A DNA stretch of 64,000 nt from Listeria booriae (GCF_000766865.1 NZ_JNFA01000003.1:1-64000); one strand, 5' to 3'; positions 1 through 10,819 are shown, counted from the first letter of the stretch. Notes: generated by a model not told the origin, from the sequence alone. Numbers and translations are program-made.

Positions 1-77
1 CGAACACGGAAGTTAAGCTTTTCAGCGCCGATGGTAGTAGGGGGCTTCCCCCTGTGAGAGTAGGTCGTCGCCGGGCA
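1..77 (+). rRNA. rrf: 5S ribosomal RNA, 3' part
   Basis: The first bases read as the 3' two thirds of a bacterial 5S rRNA. The conserved CGAACACGGAAGTTAAGC block lies at 1-18, followed by the GATGGTAGT loop E/helix IV region and the closing GCCGGGCA near 70-77. The 5' end lies outside the window, so an rRNA operon runs into it from the left. The exact 3' end is placed to within a few bases. A Rho-independent terminator follows. Confidence 0.93.
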
Positions 78-86
78 ATTGTTTGA

Positions 87-116
87 AGTACTCATTCTTT
101 GATGAGTGCTTTTTTA
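87..116 (+). terminator. Rho-independent terminator of the rRNA operon
   Basis: A 9-bp stem (87-95 with 102-110, one G-T pair) with a 6-base loop is followed by a T-rich tract at 110-116. It lies just after the 5S rRNA and closes the operon. Confidence 0.85.
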
Positions 117-209
117 TTTATTATTGAATTAATTGGTGAAGATAGGTTTGAAAATGATGATTTAGTGAACATATTTAGTAAGTAGGTTTTTTACATAGGG
201 GGAATGGAT

Positions 210-749
210 ATGGGCGAGGCTGTTGGTATGATTTTGACTATCTTTGTTATTAATATATTATACGTGTCGTTGAATACGATTCGGTTGTTAATGACGATGA
301 AGGGATATCGCTATCGTGCTGCTATTGTGAGCGTATTTGAAATTGTGGTGTATATTGTAGCGCTTGGGATGGTAATGAGTAACTTGAATGATATTGCAAA
401 TATTGCCGCGTATGCACTTGGTTTTGGTGTTGGTATTGTTGTGGGTATGAAAATTGAGGAGAGGCTTGCGCTTGGTTATATTACGGTGAACGTGATTACG
501 AAAGATTATAACTTGGATTTAGCGAATCAGATTAGAAATGCTGGATATGGTGTGACTAGTTGGCTTGCAAGTGGGCGTGATGGGGAGCGGATGATGCTTG
601 AGATATTGACGCCGCGCAAAAATGAGAATAAATTATACCAGCGTATTATCGCAATTGATGATAAAGCTTTTATTGTTTCTTCGGAGCCAAAGCAAATTTA
701 TGGCGGATTCTGGGTGAAACAAGTGCGTGGTGGTGTTAAGAAAAAGTGA
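210..749 (+). CDS. UPF0316 membrane protein (YebE-like)
   Basis: A protein of about 179 residues. Its first ~80 residues hold three hydrophobic segments (roughly 3-22, 34-55 and 60-80). A soluble C-terminal domain of about 100 residues follows and resembles the DUF2179 fold, with the [10 protein letters not shown] strand at its start. The arrangement matches the UPF0316 family (B. subtilis YebE), which also sits just before purE in Bacillus and Listeria. The molecular function is not established. An ATG at 204 abuts the AGGGGGA ribosome site (197-203), so the ATG at 210, six bases further on, is the better start. It forms its own unit between the rRNA terminator and a hairpin at 741-772. Confidence 0.8.
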   Translation: MGEAVGMILTIFVINILYVSLNTIRLLMTMKGYRYRAAIVSVFEIVVYIVALGMVMSNLNDIANIAAYALGFGVGIVVGMKIEERLALGYITVNVITKDYNLDLANQIRNAGYGVTSWLASGRDGERMMLEILTPRKNENKLYQRIIAIDDKAFIVSSEPKQIYGGFWVKQVRGGVKKK

Positions 750-777
750 CTTTCTTCTGGAAGTTGCTTTTTCTTTG
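741..777 (+). terminator. Terminator after the UPF0316 gene
   Basis: A 12-bp stem with two G-T pairs (741-752 with 761-772) and an 8-base loop ends in TTTTTCTTT. It overlaps the stop codon of the upstream gene and separates it from the purine operon. Confidence 0.7.
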
Positions 778-792
778 GCTGAAATTTGTTTT

Positions 793-838
793 AAACACGA
801 ACATTAATCAATGTATGGATTATATCGTTCGATTTTAT
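793..838. promoter_or_regulatory. Pair of inverted PurBoxes (PurR operator)
   Basis: Two copies of a CGAAC core flanked by A/T runs face each other. One is on the plus strand (core 798-802, AAACACGAACATT) and the other on the minus strand (core 827-831, plus strand ATCGTTCGATTTTAT). The known PurBox consensus AWWWCCGAACWWT, arranged as an inverted pair, binds PurR dimers upstream of Gram-positive pur operons. Core spacing and position just upstream of the -35 element fit that model. Repression relieved by PRPP is established for the family and is inferred here. Confidence 0.8.
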
Positions 839-840
839 GG

Positions 841-869
841 TTGACTTTGTTGGTGGCTATTGTTAGAAT
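841..869 (+). promoter_or_regulatory. Sigma-A promoter of the purine operon
   Basis: TTGACT (841-846) and TAGAAT (864-869) are separated by exactly 17 bp, immediately downstream of the PurBoxes. Transcription would start near 876, giving a short leader of about 37 bases before purE. No purine riboswitch fold was recognised in this leader. Confidence 0.8.
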
Positions 870-912
870 GAACAGGTAGGAATAAATGAAATGATGAGGA
901 GTGGGACGTTCG

Positions 913-1401
913 ATGTCTGCACAAATTGGTGTCATTATGGGAAGTACTTCTGATTGGGAAACGATGAGAAAAGCGTGCGAAATATTGGACGAGTTGGAGA
1001 TAGCTTACGAGAAAAAGGTTGTTTCGGCGCATCGTACCCCGGATTTAATGTTTACATATGCAGAAACTGCGAGAAGTCGTGGTATTAAAGTGATTATTGC
1101 GGGTGCTGGAGGTGCTGCTCATTTGCCAGGAATGGTGGCTGCGAAAACAACTTTGCCAGTTATTGGTGTCCCGGTGAAGTCTAAAGCGTTAAATGGACTG
1201 GATTCATTATTATCGATTGTTCAGATGCCTGGTGGTGTCCCGGTCGCTACTGTCGCAATAGGTGAGGCGGGTGCGGTAAATGCTGGATTGCTTGCTGCAC
1301 AAATTTTATCGGTAGAAAATGAGGTAATTGCTAGCCGTTTGGAAAATAGACGTGATACACTAGAAGAAAATGTACTAGAAAGTAGTGATTCTCTTGAGTA
1401 A
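913..1401 (+). CDS. purE: N5-carboxyaminoimidazole ribonucleotide mutase PurE
   Basis: Converts N5-CAIR to CAIR, step 6b of IMP synthesis, working in tandem with PurK. The 162-residue protein has the class I signature GSTSDW at 10-15, the catalytic-loop motif SAHRTP at 38-43 with His40, and the [10 protein letters not shown] loop. The ATG at 913 lies 11 bases after AGGAG. An in-frame GTG at 901 overlaps that ribosome site and was rejected. It is the first gene of the pur operon, and its 3' end overlaps purK by 17 bases, so the two are probably translationally coupled. Confidence 0.95.
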   Translation: MSAQIGVIMGSTSDWETMRKACEILDELEIAYEKKVVSAHRTPDLMFTYAETARSRGIKVIIAGAGGAAHLPGMVAAKTTLPVIGVPVKSKALNGLDSLLSIVQMPGGVPVATVAIGEAGAVNAGLLAAQILSVENEVIASRLENRRDTLEENVLESSDSLE

Positions 1402-2518
1402 AACGTATTTATTACCAAACAGCACGATCGGAATTATTGGCGGTGGTCAATTAGGTAGAATGATGGCTTTGGCTGCTAAGGAAATGGGTTATAAGGTTAT
1501 TGTATTAGATCCTACGGTGGATGCTCCTTGTGCGCAAGTCGCTGATGAGCAAATTGTAGCAAATTATACGGATTTAAATGCTTTGAAGGAATTGGCAGAG
1601 AAAAGTGATGTCGTGACATATGAGTTTGAAAATGTAGATAATGACGCGCTTCATTCGATTGAAAATAGTGTTAGAATTCCGCAAGGTTCGGAGTTGTTGT
1701 CGATTACGCAAGACCGAATTTTGGAAAAGGCGTATTTGGAGTCGCTTAATATTAACTTGGCGCCGTATGCGGTTATTGTGGATCGGGATGATATTGAACA
1801 GCATATTAATAGTCTTGGGTATCCAGCGGTTCTTAAAACGACGCAGGGTGGCTATGATGGTAAGGGTCAGTATGTAATTCAGAGTGAAGAGGATATTGAT
1901 AAGGCTGTGGAGTTGTTGCGCTTTGGGACGTGTGTTCTGGAGGCCTGGATCCCGTTTGAGCGCGAGGTTTCGGTGATTGTTGCTAGAAACTCGGAAGGGC
2001 AAATTGAGACTTTCCCTGTGGCTGAAAATGATCATAAAAACAATATTTTACACACGACGGTTGTGCCGGCAGCGCTTGATGAGGAGTCGATTCATGAGGC
2101 GGAAGCTATTGCTGTGAAGTTGGCGGAATATCTTCATTTGGAGGGTGTTCTGGCAGTGGAAATGTTTGTGACGGGTTCTGGGGCGATTTATGTGAACGAG
2201 TTGGCACCTAGACCGCATAATTCAGGGCATTATACGATAGAAGCTTGTAATATTTCGCAGTTTACGCAACATATTCGGGCAATTGCGGGCTTGCCGCTAC
2301 TGAAACCGGAGTTATTGCGTCCTGCGATGATGGTCAATATTTTAGGGCAACATGTGGATGGTGTCAATGAGGTTTTAGCGGAGCATCCGGATTGGTTTGT
2401 TCATTATTATGGGAAACAAGAGGCGAAGATTGATCGCAAAATGGGCCACATTACGGTGCTTAGTGATAATCCGCTTGTGGAAGTTGAAAAAATGCGCGCG
2501 ACGCAAATTTGGAGATAA
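1385..2518 (+). CDS. purK: N5-carboxyaminoimidazole ribonucleotide synthase PurK
   Basis: An ATP-grasp enzyme that carboxylates aminoimidazole ribonucleotide with ATP and bicarbonate; PurE then rearranges the product. The N-terminal nucleotide-binding loop GGGQLGRM lies at about 19-26. The ATP-grasp core follows ([12 protein letters not shown] near 154-165) and then the metal-binding [13 protein letters not shown] stretch. About 377 residues is the normal family length. The start is uncertain: GTG 1385 is used here, but TTG 1394 is nine bases on and neither has a strong ribosome site. Overlap with purE suggests coupled translation. Confidence 0.94.
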   Translation: MILLSKTYLLPNSTIGIIGGGQLGRMMALAAKEMGYKVIVLDPTVDAPCAQVADEQIVANYTDLNALKELAEKSDVVTYEFENVDNDALHSIENSVRIPQGSELLSITQDRILEKAYLESLNINLAPYAVIVDRDDIEQHINSLGYPAVLKTTQGGYDGKGQYVIQSEEDIDKAVELLRFGTCVLEAWIPFEREVSVIVARNSEGQIETFPVAENDHKNNILHTTVVPAALDEESIHEAEAIAVKLAEYLHLEGVLAVEMFVTGSGAIYVNELAPRPHNSGHYTIEACNISQFTQHIRAIAGLPLLKPELLRPAMMVNILGQHVDGVNEVLAEHPDWFVHYYGKQEAKIDRKMGHITVLSDNPLVEVEKMRATQIWR

Positions 2519-2537
2519 TTGGGGGATTTGAGAAACG

Positions 2538-3830
2538 ATGATTGAGAGATATACGAGAGAAGAGATGGGCAATATTTGGACGGAGCAAAATCGTTTTCAG
2601 GCGTGGCTGGAGGTTGAGATTCTAGCTTGTGAGGCTTGGGCGGAGCTTGGTGAGATTCCGAAAGAGGATGTAGCGAAGATTCGTGAGAACGCGACGTTTG
2701 ATGTGGCGCGTATTCAGGAGATTGAGTTAGAGACGCGTCATGATGTTGTGGCGTTTACGCGAAGTGTATCGGAATCGCTTGGTGAGGAACGCAAGTGGGT
2801 GCATTACGGTTTGACGTCGACGGATGTTGTGGACACGGCTAACTCGTATATTTTGAAGCAGGCAAATGAGATTTTACGTGCGGATTTGGAACGCTTTATT
2901 GAAATTTTGGCGAATAAGGCGAAGGAATATAAACATACGGTTTGTATGGGGCGGACGCATGGTGTGCACGCGGAACCGACGACGTTTGGCTTGAAGTTGG
3001 CGCTTTGGCATGAGGAAATGAAGCGCAATTTGGAACGGTTTAATCGTGCGGCTGACGGTGTGGAATTTGGAAAAATTTCGGGAGCTGTTGGGACATATGC
3101 GAACATTGATCCGTTTGTGGAGGAATATGTTTGTGAAAAGTTAGGTACGACGCCAGCTCCGATTTCGACGCAGACGTTGCAACGGGATCGTCATGCGGAT
3201 TATATGGCGACGCTTGCTTTGATTGCGACTTCTGTGGAGAAATTTGCCGTGGAAGTGCGTGCTTTGCAAAAAAGTGAGGTCCGCGAAGTGGAGGAATTTT
3301 TCGCGAAGGGGCAAAAAGGGTCTTCAGCGATGCCGCATAAGCGCAATCCGATTGGCTCGGAGAATGTGACGGGGCTCGCTCGTGTGATTCGTGGGCATAT
3401 GGTGACGGCGTATGAGAATGTGCCGCTTTGGCATGAACGTGATATTTCGCATTCGTCAGCGGAGCGTATTATTTTGCCGGACGCGACAATTTTGCTTGAT
3501 TATATTTTGAATCGTTTTGGTAATATCGTGAAGAATTTGACGGTCTTCCCTGAAAATATGAAACGTAATATGGACCGTACGTTAGGGCTGATTTATTCGC
3601 AACGTGTGTTGTTGACGTTGATTGATAAAGGAATGGCTCGTGAGGAAGCGTATGATACGGTGCAACCTAAGGCGATGGAAGCTTGGGAGACGCAAGTACC
3701 GTTTAGAACACTTGTTGAGGCGGAGCCTAAGATTACGGATCGTCTTTCTAAAGAGGAAATTGATGACTGCTTTGATTATAATTATCATTTAAAACAAGTA
3801 GATATGATTTTTAACCGCTTAGGGCTGTAA
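2538..3830 (+). CDS. purB: Adenylosuccinate lyase PurB
   Basis: Cleaves SAICAR to AICAR in the main pathway and adenylosuccinate to AMP in the branch to adenine nucleotides. The 430-residue protein belongs to the fumarase/aspartase superfamily. It has the [12 protein letters not shown] segment with His141 and the superfamily signature [10 protein letters not shown] at about 261-270, which carries the catalytic serine loop. The ATG at 2538 follows a GGGGGAT ribosome site with a somewhat long spacing. It sits 19 bases after purK. An unusual stem-loop follows in the gap before purC. Confidence 0.96.
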   Translation: MIERYTREEMGNIWTEQNRFQAWLEVEILACEAWAELGEIPKEDVAKIRENATFDVARIQEIELETRHDVVAFTRSVSESLGEERKWVHYGLTSTDVVDTANSYILKQANEILRADLERFIEILANKAKEYKHTVCMGRTHGVHAEPTTFGLKLALWHEEMKRNLERFNRAADGVEFGKISGAVGTYANIDPFVEEYVCEKLGTTPAPISTQTLQRDRHADYMATLALIATSVEKFAVEVRALQKSEVREVEEFFAKGQKGSSAMPHKRNPIGSENVTGLARVIRGHMVTAYENVPLWHERDISHSSAERIILPDATILLDYILNRFGNIVKNLTVFPENMKRNMDRTLGLIYSQRVLLTLIDKGMAREEAYDTVQPKAMEAWETQVPFRTLVEAEPKITDRLSKEEIDDCFDYNYHLKQVDMIFNRLGL

Positions 3831-3839
3831 GGAAGGCAT

Positions 3840-3883
3840 CATGAAAAACTATGGAGAATTGGCTAGCTTCATGGTTTTTCATG
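3840..3883 (+). other. Intra-operon stem-loop between purB and purC
   Basis: A perfect 10-bp inverted repeat (CATGAAAAAC at 3840-3849, GTTTTTCATG at 3874-3883) encloses a 24-base loop in the 86-base gap between purB and purC, the largest gap within the operon. There is no T tract after it, so it does not look like a terminator. It could be an RNA processing or stability element. Only the repeat itself is directly seen. Confidence 0.5.
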
Positions 3884-3916
3884 CTTGATTTCAATCAAAA
3901 AGGAGACGATCAAATC

Positions 3917-4624
3917 GTGGCAAATTTATTGTATGAGGGCAAGGCGAAACGGTTGTTTAGTACGGAGCAGGACGGCGTGTTGCGCGTGGCTTATAAAGAC
4001 GATGCGACAGCGCTGAATGGTGAGCGTAAGGAGAGTTTTGCGAGTAAGGGGCGTTTGAATAATGAAATAACGTCGCGGATTTTTACTTATCTGAATGATG
4101 CGGGAATTAAGAGTCATTTTGTGGAGCAGATTTCGGATACGGAGCAGTTGGTGCGTTCTGTGGAAATTATTCCGCTGGAAGTTGTGGTTCGGAATGTGAT
4201 TGCGGGAAGTCTTGCGAAACGTCTTGGGGTTCCTGAGGGTACGCCGACAAAGCAGCCGATTGTGGAGTTTTATTATAAGGAAGATGCGTTAAATGATCCG
4301 TTTATTAATGATGCGCATGTGCTTTATTTGGAAGCGGCGACTGAGGATGAGATTGCGATTTTGAAGGCGTCTGCGCTTGCTGTGAATGATGCTTTAAAAG
4401 AAATGTTTGCGAAAATGAATATTACGTTGATTGATTTCAAGTTGGAATTTGGGCGTGATAAGGACGGTAACATTTTGCTTGCGGATGAGATTTCGCCTGA
4501 TACGTGCCGATTATGGGATCGGGATACGAATGCGAAGCTGGATAAGGATGTCTTTCGTCGGAATATTGGCAATTTAACTGCAGTTTATGAAGAAGTTTTG
4601 AAAAGATTAAAGGAGGTTGTTTGA
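3917..4624 (+). CDS. purC: SAICAR synthetase PurC
   Basis: Joins CAIR and aspartate using ATP to form SAICAR, step 7 of IMP synthesis. The N-terminus has the family motif YEGKAKRLF (residues 6-14). The aspartate/ATP site motifs EIIPLEVVVRN and LADEISPDTCRLWD follow. The GTG at 3917 lies 10 bases after AAGGAGA and gives 235 residues, the normal length. Upstream in-frame ATG codons at 3851 and beyond fall before the ribosome site and would add non-homologous residues. It abuts purS without a gap. Confidence 0.94.
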   Translation: MANLLYEGKAKRLFSTEQDGVLRVAYKDDATALNGERKESFASKGRLNNEITSRIFTYLNDAGIKSHFVEQISDTEQLVRSVEIIPLEVVVRNVIAGSLAKRLGVPEGTPTKQPIVEFYYKEDALNDPFINDAHVLYLEAATEDEIAILKASALAVNDALKEMFAKMNITLIDFKLEFGRDKDGNILLADEISPDTCRLWDRDTNAKLDKDVFRRNIGNLTAVYEEVLKRLKEVV

Positions 4625-4870
4625 ATGTATAATGTGAAGGTGTTTGTGACGTTGAAGAAAAGTGTGCTTGATCCTCAAGGGGCTGCGGTGATGGGATCGC
4701 TGAAAAGCTTGAATTATGGTGAGGTTGAGGACGTGCGTATCGGAAAATACATGGAGCTTCAAGTGGCAAAATCGGATCGTGACATTCACGCGGTCTTAGA
4801 CGAGATGTGCGATAAGTTATTGACAAACCCAGTGATGGAAGATTATCGCTATGAAATCGAGGAGGCGTAA
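4625..4870 (+). CDS. purS: Phosphoribosylformylglycinamidine synthase subunit PurS
   Basis: The small structural subunit that bridges PurQ and PurL in the three-part FGAM synthase of Gram-positive bacteria. At 81 residues it has normal length, with the conserved start [18 protein letters not shown] and the central ALKSLGY-like segment (here [17 protein letters not shown]). The ATG directly follows the purC stop codon, with the AAAGGAGG ribosome site inside the end of purC. Its presence with separate purQ and purL indicates the small-PurL type of enzyme. Confidence 0.94.
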   Translation: MYNVKVFVTLKKSVLDPQGAAVMGSLKSLNYGEVEDVRIGKYMELQVAKSDRDIHAVLDEMCDKLLTNPVMEDYRYEIEEA

Positions 4871-4872
4871 GG

Positions 4873-5556
4873 ATGAAATTTGCAGTCATTCAATTTCCTG
4901 GTTCGAATTGTGATTTAGATATGTTGCACGCGATTCGCGATGTGCTTGGTGAGGAAGCGGAATATGTGTGGCATGCGGAGAATTCTTTGGAAGGATTTGA
5001 TGCGGTGCTTCTTCCTGGGGGCTTCTCGTATGGAGATTATTTGCGGACGGGAGCTATTGCGAAATTTGCGAATATTATGCCTGAGGTTGTGCGATTTGCG
5101 GAGAGCGGGAAACCGGTGCTTGGTGTTTGTAATGGTTTTCAGATTTTGGCGGAGAGCGGCTTGCTTCCAGGAGCTTTGATTCGGAATACGAATTTGCATT
5201 TTGTTTGTAAGACAGTCGGTTTGCGTGTGGAAAATGCGGAGACGATGTTTACTTCGGAATATGTGGCAAATCAGGAGATTCAGATTCCTGTGGCGCACGG
5301 GGAAGGAAATTATTACTGTGATGAGGCGACGCTTGCGGAGTTGCGGGATAATGGACAGATTGTGTTTACGTATGCGACGGAAAACCCAAATGGGAGTATT
5401 GCAAATATTGCTGGGATTACGAATAAGGCTGGTAATGTGCTCGGCATGATGCCACATCCAGAGCGTGCTGTGGAGGATGTTGTTGGCGGAACGGCTGGGC
5501 TTGGCGTTTTTAAATCGATGTTGAAGGCTTGGAAGGAGGAACAAGTGCATGCTTAA
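4873..5556 (+). CDS. purQ: Phosphoribosylformylglycinamidine synthase subunit PurQ (glutaminase)
   Basis: A class I glutamine amidotransferase that releases ammonia from glutamine for PurL. The 227-residue protein shows the GVCNGFQIL nucleophile elbow with Cys86 and the MMPHPERA motif supplying His195 and Glu197, which completes the catalytic triad. It starts two bases after purS with AGGAGG inside the purS end, and overlaps the purL start by 8 bases. The order purS-purQ-purL mirrors the complex they form. Confidence 0.96.
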   Translation: MKFAVIQFPGSNCDLDMLHAIRDVLGEEAEYVWHAENSLEGFDAVLLPGGFSYGDYLRTGAIAKFANIMPEVVRFAESGKPVLGVCNGFQILAESGLLPGALIRNTNLHFVCKTVGLRVENAETMFTSEYVANQEIQIPVAHGEGNYYCDEATLAELRDNGQIVFTYATENPNGSIANIAGITNKAGNVLGMMPHPERAVEDVVGGTAGLGVFKSMLKAWKEEQVHA

Positions 5557-7774
5557 TGTGAATCAGGAACCATCCGCGGAGCAAATTAAGGAGCAGAAAA
5601 TTTACGAAACAATGGGGCTTAGTGACAGTGAGTACGAACTTGTTTGCGATATTTTAAAAAGAAAGCCGAACTATACGGAGACGGGTTTGTTTTCAGTGAT
5701 GTGGTCGGAACATTGTAGTTATAAAAATTCCAAACCAGTATTGCGCAAGTTCCCGACGGAAGGTCCGCAGGTGTTGCAAGGTCCTGGTGAGGGTGCTGGT
5801 ATCGTGGATATTGGTGATGGGCTTGGTGTCGCGTTTAAAGTAGAAAGTCATAATCATCCGTCTTACGTGGAACCGTATCAAGGGGCTGCGACGGGTGTTG
5901 GTGGCATTATCCGTGATGTGTTCTCGATGGGCGCGCGTCCGATTGCGATGCTGAATTCGCTTCGTTTTGGCGAGATTGACAATCCGCATACGAAATATTT
6001 AGTGAATGAAGTCGTGGCGGGGATTGCTGGATATGGAAACTCGATTGGGATTCCAACGGTCGGCGGCGAAGTGCAGTTTGATCCGTGTTATGCGAAAAAT
6101 CCGCTAGTCAACGCGATGTGTGTTGGTTTAATTGCAAAAGAGGATATTCAAAAAGGCCAGGCGGTCGGTGTTGGGAATCCGGTAATGTATGTCGGTGCAA
6201 AAACTGGACGCGACGGGATTCACGGGGCTACTTTTGCTTCGGTGGAATTTAGTGAAGAAGGCGAACAGCAACGTTCTGCCGTACAAGTCGGTGACCCTTT
6301 TATGGAGAAATTATTGCTTGAGGCTTGTCTTGATTTGATTCGTGACCATTCGGATATTTTGATTGGTATTCAGGATATGGGAGCGGCGGGTCTAGTAAGC
6401 TCAAGTTCGGAAATGGCTTCTAAAGCTGGTTCTGGTTTGGAATTGATTATGGATGATGTGCCGCAACGGGAAACGCATATGTCGGCATACGAAATGTTGC
6501 TTTCAGAATCGCAAGAGCGGATGTTGCTTTGTGTGAAAAAAGGACATGAAGATGAGATTAAGGCATTGTTTGAGCGTTACGGTTTAGAGGCTGTGACGAT
6601 CGGAACAGTAACGGATGACAAGATGTATAAAATTGTGCATCATGGTGAAGTGGTGGCTAATGTGCCAGTTGATGCGCTTGCTGAGGATGCGCCAGTGTAT
6701 CATAAACCATCAGCAGAACCACAGAGATATCGCGATTTTCAAGCGGAAGAGGCGTTTGTGCCTGTTGTGACGGATGCTGTGGCGACTTGGAAAGCATTGC
6801 TGAAACAGCCAACGATCGCTAGTAAACGCCATATTTATGAGCAGTTTGATTATCAAGTACGGACGAACACGGCGGTGACTCCTGGTTCGGATGCGGCGGT
6901 TTTACGTGTTCGTGGGACGAATAAGGCGATTGCAATGACAACAGACTGTAACTCGCGTTATTTATACCTTGATCCGGAAAAAGGTGGCCAAATCGCGGTG
7001 GCAGAGGCAGCACGGAATATCGTGTGTTCTGGTGCGAAACCGCTGGCAATTACGGATGGTCTGAATTTTGGTAATCCGGAAAAACCAGAAATTTTCTGGG
7101 AGATTGAAAAAGCGGCAGATGGGATTAGTGCGGCTTGTCTAGAGCTTGATACGCCAGTCATTTCGGGGAATGTTTCGATGTATAATGAAACGGATGGAGA
7201 AGGTATTTATCCTACGCCAGTCATCGGAATGGTCGGACTTGTGGAAGACGTGGCGCATATTACAACGCAAGGTTTTAAAGCGGCTGGTGATGTAATCTAT
7301 TTGATTGGCGACACGAAAGCAGAATTTAGTGGTTCTGAACTGCAAAAAATACAACAAGGTAAAATTAGCGGACGGGCGCCAGAACTTGATTTGCAAGTTG
7401 AAAAACGCTACCAACAGTTCTTGTTAGCAGCAATTCGTGAAGGTCTCGTTGCTTCTGCACATGATTTAGCAGAAGGTGGGCTGGCTGTTGCTTTGGCAGA
7501 ATCTTGTTTTGCGAATGGACTGGGCGCGACGGTTGCTGTTCCTTTTGCAAGTGAGTTGTTGTTTAGTGAGTCGCAATCGCGTTTCTTAGTTTCTGTGAAG
7601 GCAGAGAACGTTGTGGCTTTTGAAGAATTATTTGAATTTGAGAAATTGACACGTTTAGGTGAAGTTAGCGAATCAGGAGAAATCATTGTTAAGGCCAAGG
7701 ATACAGAAATTACAACCGAACTTAGTGAACTAAAACAAGTTTGGGAAGGGGCTATTCCATGTCTACTGAAATAA
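5549..7774 (+). CDS. purL: Phosphoribosylformylglycinamidine synthase subunit PurL
   Basis: The ATP-dependent synthase subunit that converts FGAR to FGAM with ammonia from PurQ. It is the 741-residue small form. The motif MWSEHCSYK lies at 51-59 with active-site His55, followed by the AIR-synthase-type repeats and glycine-rich loops [17 protein letters not shown] and [16 protein letters not shown]. The ATG follows AAGGAGG within the end of purQ. Its 3' end overlaps purF by 16 bases. Confidence 0.96.
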   Translation: MLNVNQEPSAEQIKEQKIYETMGLSDSEYELVCDILKRKPNYTETGLFSVMWSEHCSYKNSKPVLRKFPTEGPQVLQGPGEGAGIVDIGDGLGVAFKVESHNHPSYVEPYQGAATGVGGIIRDVFSMGARPIAMLNSLRFGEIDNPHTKYLVNEVVAGIAGYGNSIGIPTVGGEVQFDPCYAKNPLVNAMCVGLIAKEDIQKGQAVGVGNPVMYVGAKTGRDGIHGATFASVEFSEEGEQQRSAVQVGDPFMEKLLLEACLDLIRDHSDILIGIQDMGAAGLVSSSSEMASKAGSGLELIMDDVPQRETHMSAYEMLLSESQERMLLCVKKGHEDEIKALFERYGLEAVTIGTVTDDKMYKIVHHGEVVANVPVDALAEDAPVYHKPSAEPQRYRDFQAEEAFVPVVTDAVATWKALLKQPTIASKRHIYEQFDYQVRTNTAVTPGSDAAVLRVRGTNKAIAMTTDCNSRYLYLDPEKGGQIAVAEAARNIVCSGAKPLAITDGLNFGNPEKPEIFWEIEKAADGISAACLELDTPVISGNVSMYNETDGEGIYPTPVIGMVGLVEDVAHITTQGFKAAGDVIYLIGDTKAEFSGSELQKIQQGKISGRAPELDLQVEKRYQQFLLAAIREGLVASAHDLAEGGLAVALAESCFANGLGATVAVPFASELLFSESQSRFLVSVKAENVVAFEELFEFEKLTRLGEVSESGEIIVKAKDTEITTELSELKQVWEGAIPCLLK

Positions 7775-9189
7775 AAGGTTTGAACGAGGAATGTGGGATT
7801 TTTGGTATTTGGAATCATCCGAGTGCGGCGCAGATTACGTATTATGGTTTGCATAGTTTGCAACATCGCGGTCAAGAAGGCGCGGGAATCGTGTCGACAG
7901 ATGGTGTGACGCTAAAAGGACATCGGAATTTAGGTTTGCTTGCAGATGTATTTAAGCACGGCGAATTAGATGATTTGGTCGGCAAGTCGGCGATTGGTCA
8001 TGTTCGATATGCGACGGCTGGTGGCAAGAGTTTAAGCAACGTACAGCCATTTTTATTCCACTTTCAAAATTCGAGTCTGGCGCTGGCGCATAATGGGAAT
8101 TTGATTAATGCGAAGACGCTACGCAATGAGCTAGAAGAAGAAGGCGCGATTTTTCAAACGAGTTCGGATACGGAAGTTTTGGCGCATTTGTTGAAGCGTA
8201 GCCGTACGGGTTCGCTTTTGGAGGATTTGAAGGTGGCGTTAAACCAGGTCAAGGGTGGTTTTGCGTACATGTTGTTGACGGAAAATGAGTTGATTGCAGC
8301 GCTTGATCCGAATGGTTTCCGCCCGCTTTCGATTGGTAAAATTGGTGACGCGTATGTTGTTGCTTCGGAGACGTGTGCGTTTGATACGGTTGGCGCGGAG
8401 TTTGTGCGTGATGTGGAGCCGGGTGAGCTGATTATTATTAATGATGAGGGTTTGCATATTGAAAAATTCACGGAAGATGTGAAGCATTCGATTTGTAGTA
8501 TGGAATATGTGTATTTTGCACGTCCCGATTCGAATATCGCGGGAATTAATGTCCATTCGGCGCGAAAACGGATGGGGAAACGCTTGGCGCAGGAGGCCTT
8601 TGTTGAGGCGGATGTTGTGACGGGGGTTCCTGATTCGAGTATTTCAGCTGCGATTGGTTACGCGGAAGAAACGGGTATTCCGTATGAGCTTGGTTTGATT
8701 AAGAATCGTTATGTGGCGCGGACGTTTATTCAGCCATCGCAGGAATTGCGAGAGCAAGGTGTGAAAATGAAGCTCTCAGCGGTGCGCGGTGTTGTGGAAG
8801 GTAAACGGGTTGTGATGATTGATGATTCGATTGTGCGCGGGACGACGAGCCGCCGAATTGTGCAGTTATTGCGCGAGGCTGGGGCTGCGGAAGTGCATGT
8901 TCGGATTGCTTCGCCACCACTTGCTTTCCCGTGTTTTTACGGGATTGATATTCAGACGCGAAATGAGTTGATTGCAGCGAATTATTCGGTGGATGAAATT
9001 TGCCATATTATTGGCGCGGATTCATTGACGTATTTGTCGGAGGATGGACTTGTGGAAGCGGTTGGTCGGCCTTATCCGAATGAGCCTTATGGTGGGCTTT
9101 GTATGGCGTATTTTAACGGGGATTACCCGACGGAATTATTTGATTATGAGCAGGAATATTTGGCGAGTTTAGAAGCCAAGTCACGTTGA
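7759..9189 (+). CDS. purF: Amidophosphoribosyltransferase PurF
   Basis: First committed step of the pathway: transfers glutamine ammonia to PRPP. The 476-residue protein has an 11-residue propeptide before the Ntn nucleophile Cys12 (NEECGIFG), the glutaminase motif [10 protein letters not shown], and the PRPP loop [13 protein letters not shown]. In B. subtilis PurF four cysteines bind a 4Fe-4S cluster. Here Cys246, Cys392 and Cys448 match three of them, but the position three residues after Cys448 is Tyr (CMAY rather than CxxC). The ATG at 7759 follows GGAAGGGG; the gene starts inside purL. Confidence 0.95.
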   Translation: MSTEIKGLNEECGIFGIWNHPSAAQITYYGLHSLQHRGQEGAGIVSTDGVTLKGHRNLGLLADVFKHGELDDLVGKSAIGHVRYATAGGKSLSNVQPFLFHFQNSSLALAHNGNLINAKTLRNELEEEGAIFQTSSDTEVLAHLLKRSRTGSLLEDLKVALNQVKGGFAYMLLTENELIAALDPNGFRPLSIGKIGDAYVVASETCAFDTVGAEFVRDVEPGELIIINDEGLHIEKFTEDVKHSICSMEYVYFARPDSNIAGINVHSARKRMGKRLAQEAFVEADVVTGVPDSSISAAIGYAEETGIPYELGLIKNRYVARTFIQPSQELREQGVKMKLSAVRGVVEGKRVVMIDDSIVRGTTSRRIVQLLREAGAAEVHVRIASPPLAFPCFYGIDIQTRNELIAANYSVDEICHIIGADSLTYLSEDGLVEAVGRPYPNEPYGGLCMAYFNGDYPTELFDYEQEYLASLEAKSR

Positions 9190-9205
9190 GAGGGGAATTT
9201 TGCAA

Positions 9206-10255
9206 ATGGCAGAGAATGCGTATAGTAAGGCTGGCGTTGATGTTGAGGCGGGCTATGAGGTTGTGGAACGAATTCAAAAACATGTGGCTCGCACGAAGCG
9301 TAACGGCGTGATGGGTGCAATTGGTTCTTTTGGTGGCATGTTTGATCTGAGTGGTCTTGGTTTGCGGGAGCCTGTGCTTGTTTCGGGAACGGACGGCGTT
9401 GGGACGAAGTTATTACTTGCGATTCAAGCGGATAAGCATGACACGATTGGCGTGGACTGTGTGGCGATGTGTGTCAACGATATTCTGGCGCAAGGTGCCG
9501 AGCCGCTCTTTTTCCTAGATTATATTGCGACGGGCAAAACGGTGCCACAGAAGATGGAGCAAATCGTGAAGGGTGTTGCGGACGGCTGTGAGCTTGCGGG
9601 ATGCGCACTTGTTGGCGGTGAGACTGCTGAGATGCCGGACATGTATGGTGTGGATGATTATGATTTGGCCGGCTTTACGGTTGGGGCGGTTGAGAAGGCG
9701 GACGTGATTACTGGTGAGAAGGTGGCGGCTGGTGATGTGTTGATCGGCTTGCCTTCGAGCGGGATTCACAGCAATGGCTATTCATTGGTACGCAAAATTT
9801 TCTTTAAGCAGCATGATTTTGCGTTGGACGCGGTTTTGCCGGAACTTGGGGGCAAGACGCTGGCTGAGGAATTGCTTACGCCGACGCGGATTTATGTGAA
9901 GCCTGTTTTAGAGGTATTGAAAAATGTGACGGTGCACGGGATTTCGCATGTGACGGGTGGCGGGTTTATTGAAAACCTACCTCGTGTTTTGCCGGACGAC
10001 TTAGCGGTGTCGATTACGCGTGGCGCGTGGCCTAGTTTGCCGATTTTTGATGCGCTGAAGCAGTACGGTGAGCTGGATGCGGATGAAATGTACGGTATTT
10101 TCAACATGGGCATCGGCATGGTACTCGTTGTTGCGGCAGAAGACGCAGAGAAAACGCTGGACATTTTGAAAAAACAAGGCGAACAGCCATACCAAATCGG
10201 ACAAGTTATTCCAAAACAAGAAGCTGCGCAAGTCATCTTTACGGGAGGCGAATGA
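9206..10255 (+). CDS. purM: Phosphoribosylformylglycinamidine cyclo-ligase PurM
   Basis: Closes the imidazole ring, converting FGAM to AIR with ATP. The 349-residue protein carries the AIR-synthase motif [10 protein letters not shown] at about 60-69, the [11 protein letters not shown] segment and the [11 protein letters not shown] loop, all typical of the family. The ATG at 9206 has AGGGGAA eight bases upstream; a TTG at 9200 in the same frame is less well spaced. It lies in the pur operon between purF and purN. Confidence 0.95.
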   Translation: MAENAYSKAGVDVEAGYEVVERIQKHVARTKRNGVMGAIGSFGGMFDLSGLGLREPVLVSGTDGVGTKLLLAIQADKHDTIGVDCVAMCVNDILAQGAEPLFFLDYIATGKTVPQKMEQIVKGVADGCELAGCALVGGETAEMPDMYGVDDYDLAGFTVGAVEKADVITGEKVAAGDVLIGLPSSGIHSNGYSLVRKIFFKQHDFALDAVLPELGGKTLAEELLTPTRIYVKPVLEVLKNVTVHGISHVTGGGFIENLPRVLPDDLAVSITRGAWPSLPIFDALKQYGELDADEMYGIFNMGIGMVLVVAAEDAEKTLDILKKQGEQPYQIGQVIPKQEAAQVIFTGGE

Positions 10256-10258
10256 CCA

Positions 10259-10819
10259 ATGAAAATCGCCATTTTTGCTTCAGGGTCAGGAACTAATTTT
10301 CAGGCATTAATTGACGATGCAACGATTCGGGATTCCGTGGCGTTGCTCGTCTGCGATAAGCCGGGAGCGCGTGTTTTAGAACGGGCGGAAGCCGCTGGGG
10401 TACCAGTCTTTGTTTTTTCACCAAAGACATTTGCGGATAAAGCTGCTTTTGAGCAAGAAATTGTGACGAAATTGCAGGAAACAGGGGTAGAATTTCTTGT
10501 TTTAGCTGGATATATGCGATTAATTGGTCCAACTTTACTGAGCGCGTATGAAAACAAGATTATTAATTTGCACCCGTCCTTATTACCTGCCTTTCCTGGA
10601 AAAGATGCTATCGGCCAAGCTTTTGCGGCAGACATTTCGAGAACTGGTGTCACAGCACATTTTGTTGATGCTGGCATGGACACAGGACCGATTATTAAGC
10701 AGCAAGCGATTTCGATTTCGGAGGCAGATACAATCGATTCACTCACAGCAAAGATACATAAAGTGGAACATCAATTTTATCCAGAAGTTGTAAAAGAATT
10801 ATTGGGGGGACAAGCATGA
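10259..10819 (+). CDS. purN: Phosphoribosylglycinamide formyltransferase PurN
   Basis: Transfers a formyl group from 10-formyl-tetrahydrofolate to GAR. The 186-residue protein has the N-terminal [11 protein letters not shown] phosphate loop, [13 protein letters not shown] with Asn103 and His105, and DAGMDTGPI with Asp141. These are the Asn-His-Asp catalytic residues known in the family. It begins three bases after purM, and its stop codon overlaps the purH start as ATGA. Confidence 0.95.
   Translation: MKIAIFASGSGTNFQALIDDATIRDSVALLVCDKPGARVLERAEAAGVPVFVFSPKTFADKAAFEQEIVTKLQETGVEFLVLAGYMRLIGPTLLSAYENKIINLHPSLLPAFPGKDAIGQAFAADISRTGVTAHFVDAGMDTGPIIKQQAISISEADTIDSLTAKIHKVEHQFYPEVVKELLGGQA

Noticed and set aside
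870-912. Purine riboswitch in the purE leader
   Set aside because: The leader after the promoter is only about 37 bases, too short for the aptamer. PurBoxes upstream explain regulation.
3851-3916. Longer purC start at ATG 3851
   Set aside because: It lies upstream of the AAGGAGA ribosome site, within the loop of a stem-loop, and adds residues absent from the family.
4915-5550. Minus-strand open frame of 211 codons across purQ
   Set aside because: It is antisense to a clear glutamine amidotransferase, has no ribosome site and a composition typical of a shadow frame.
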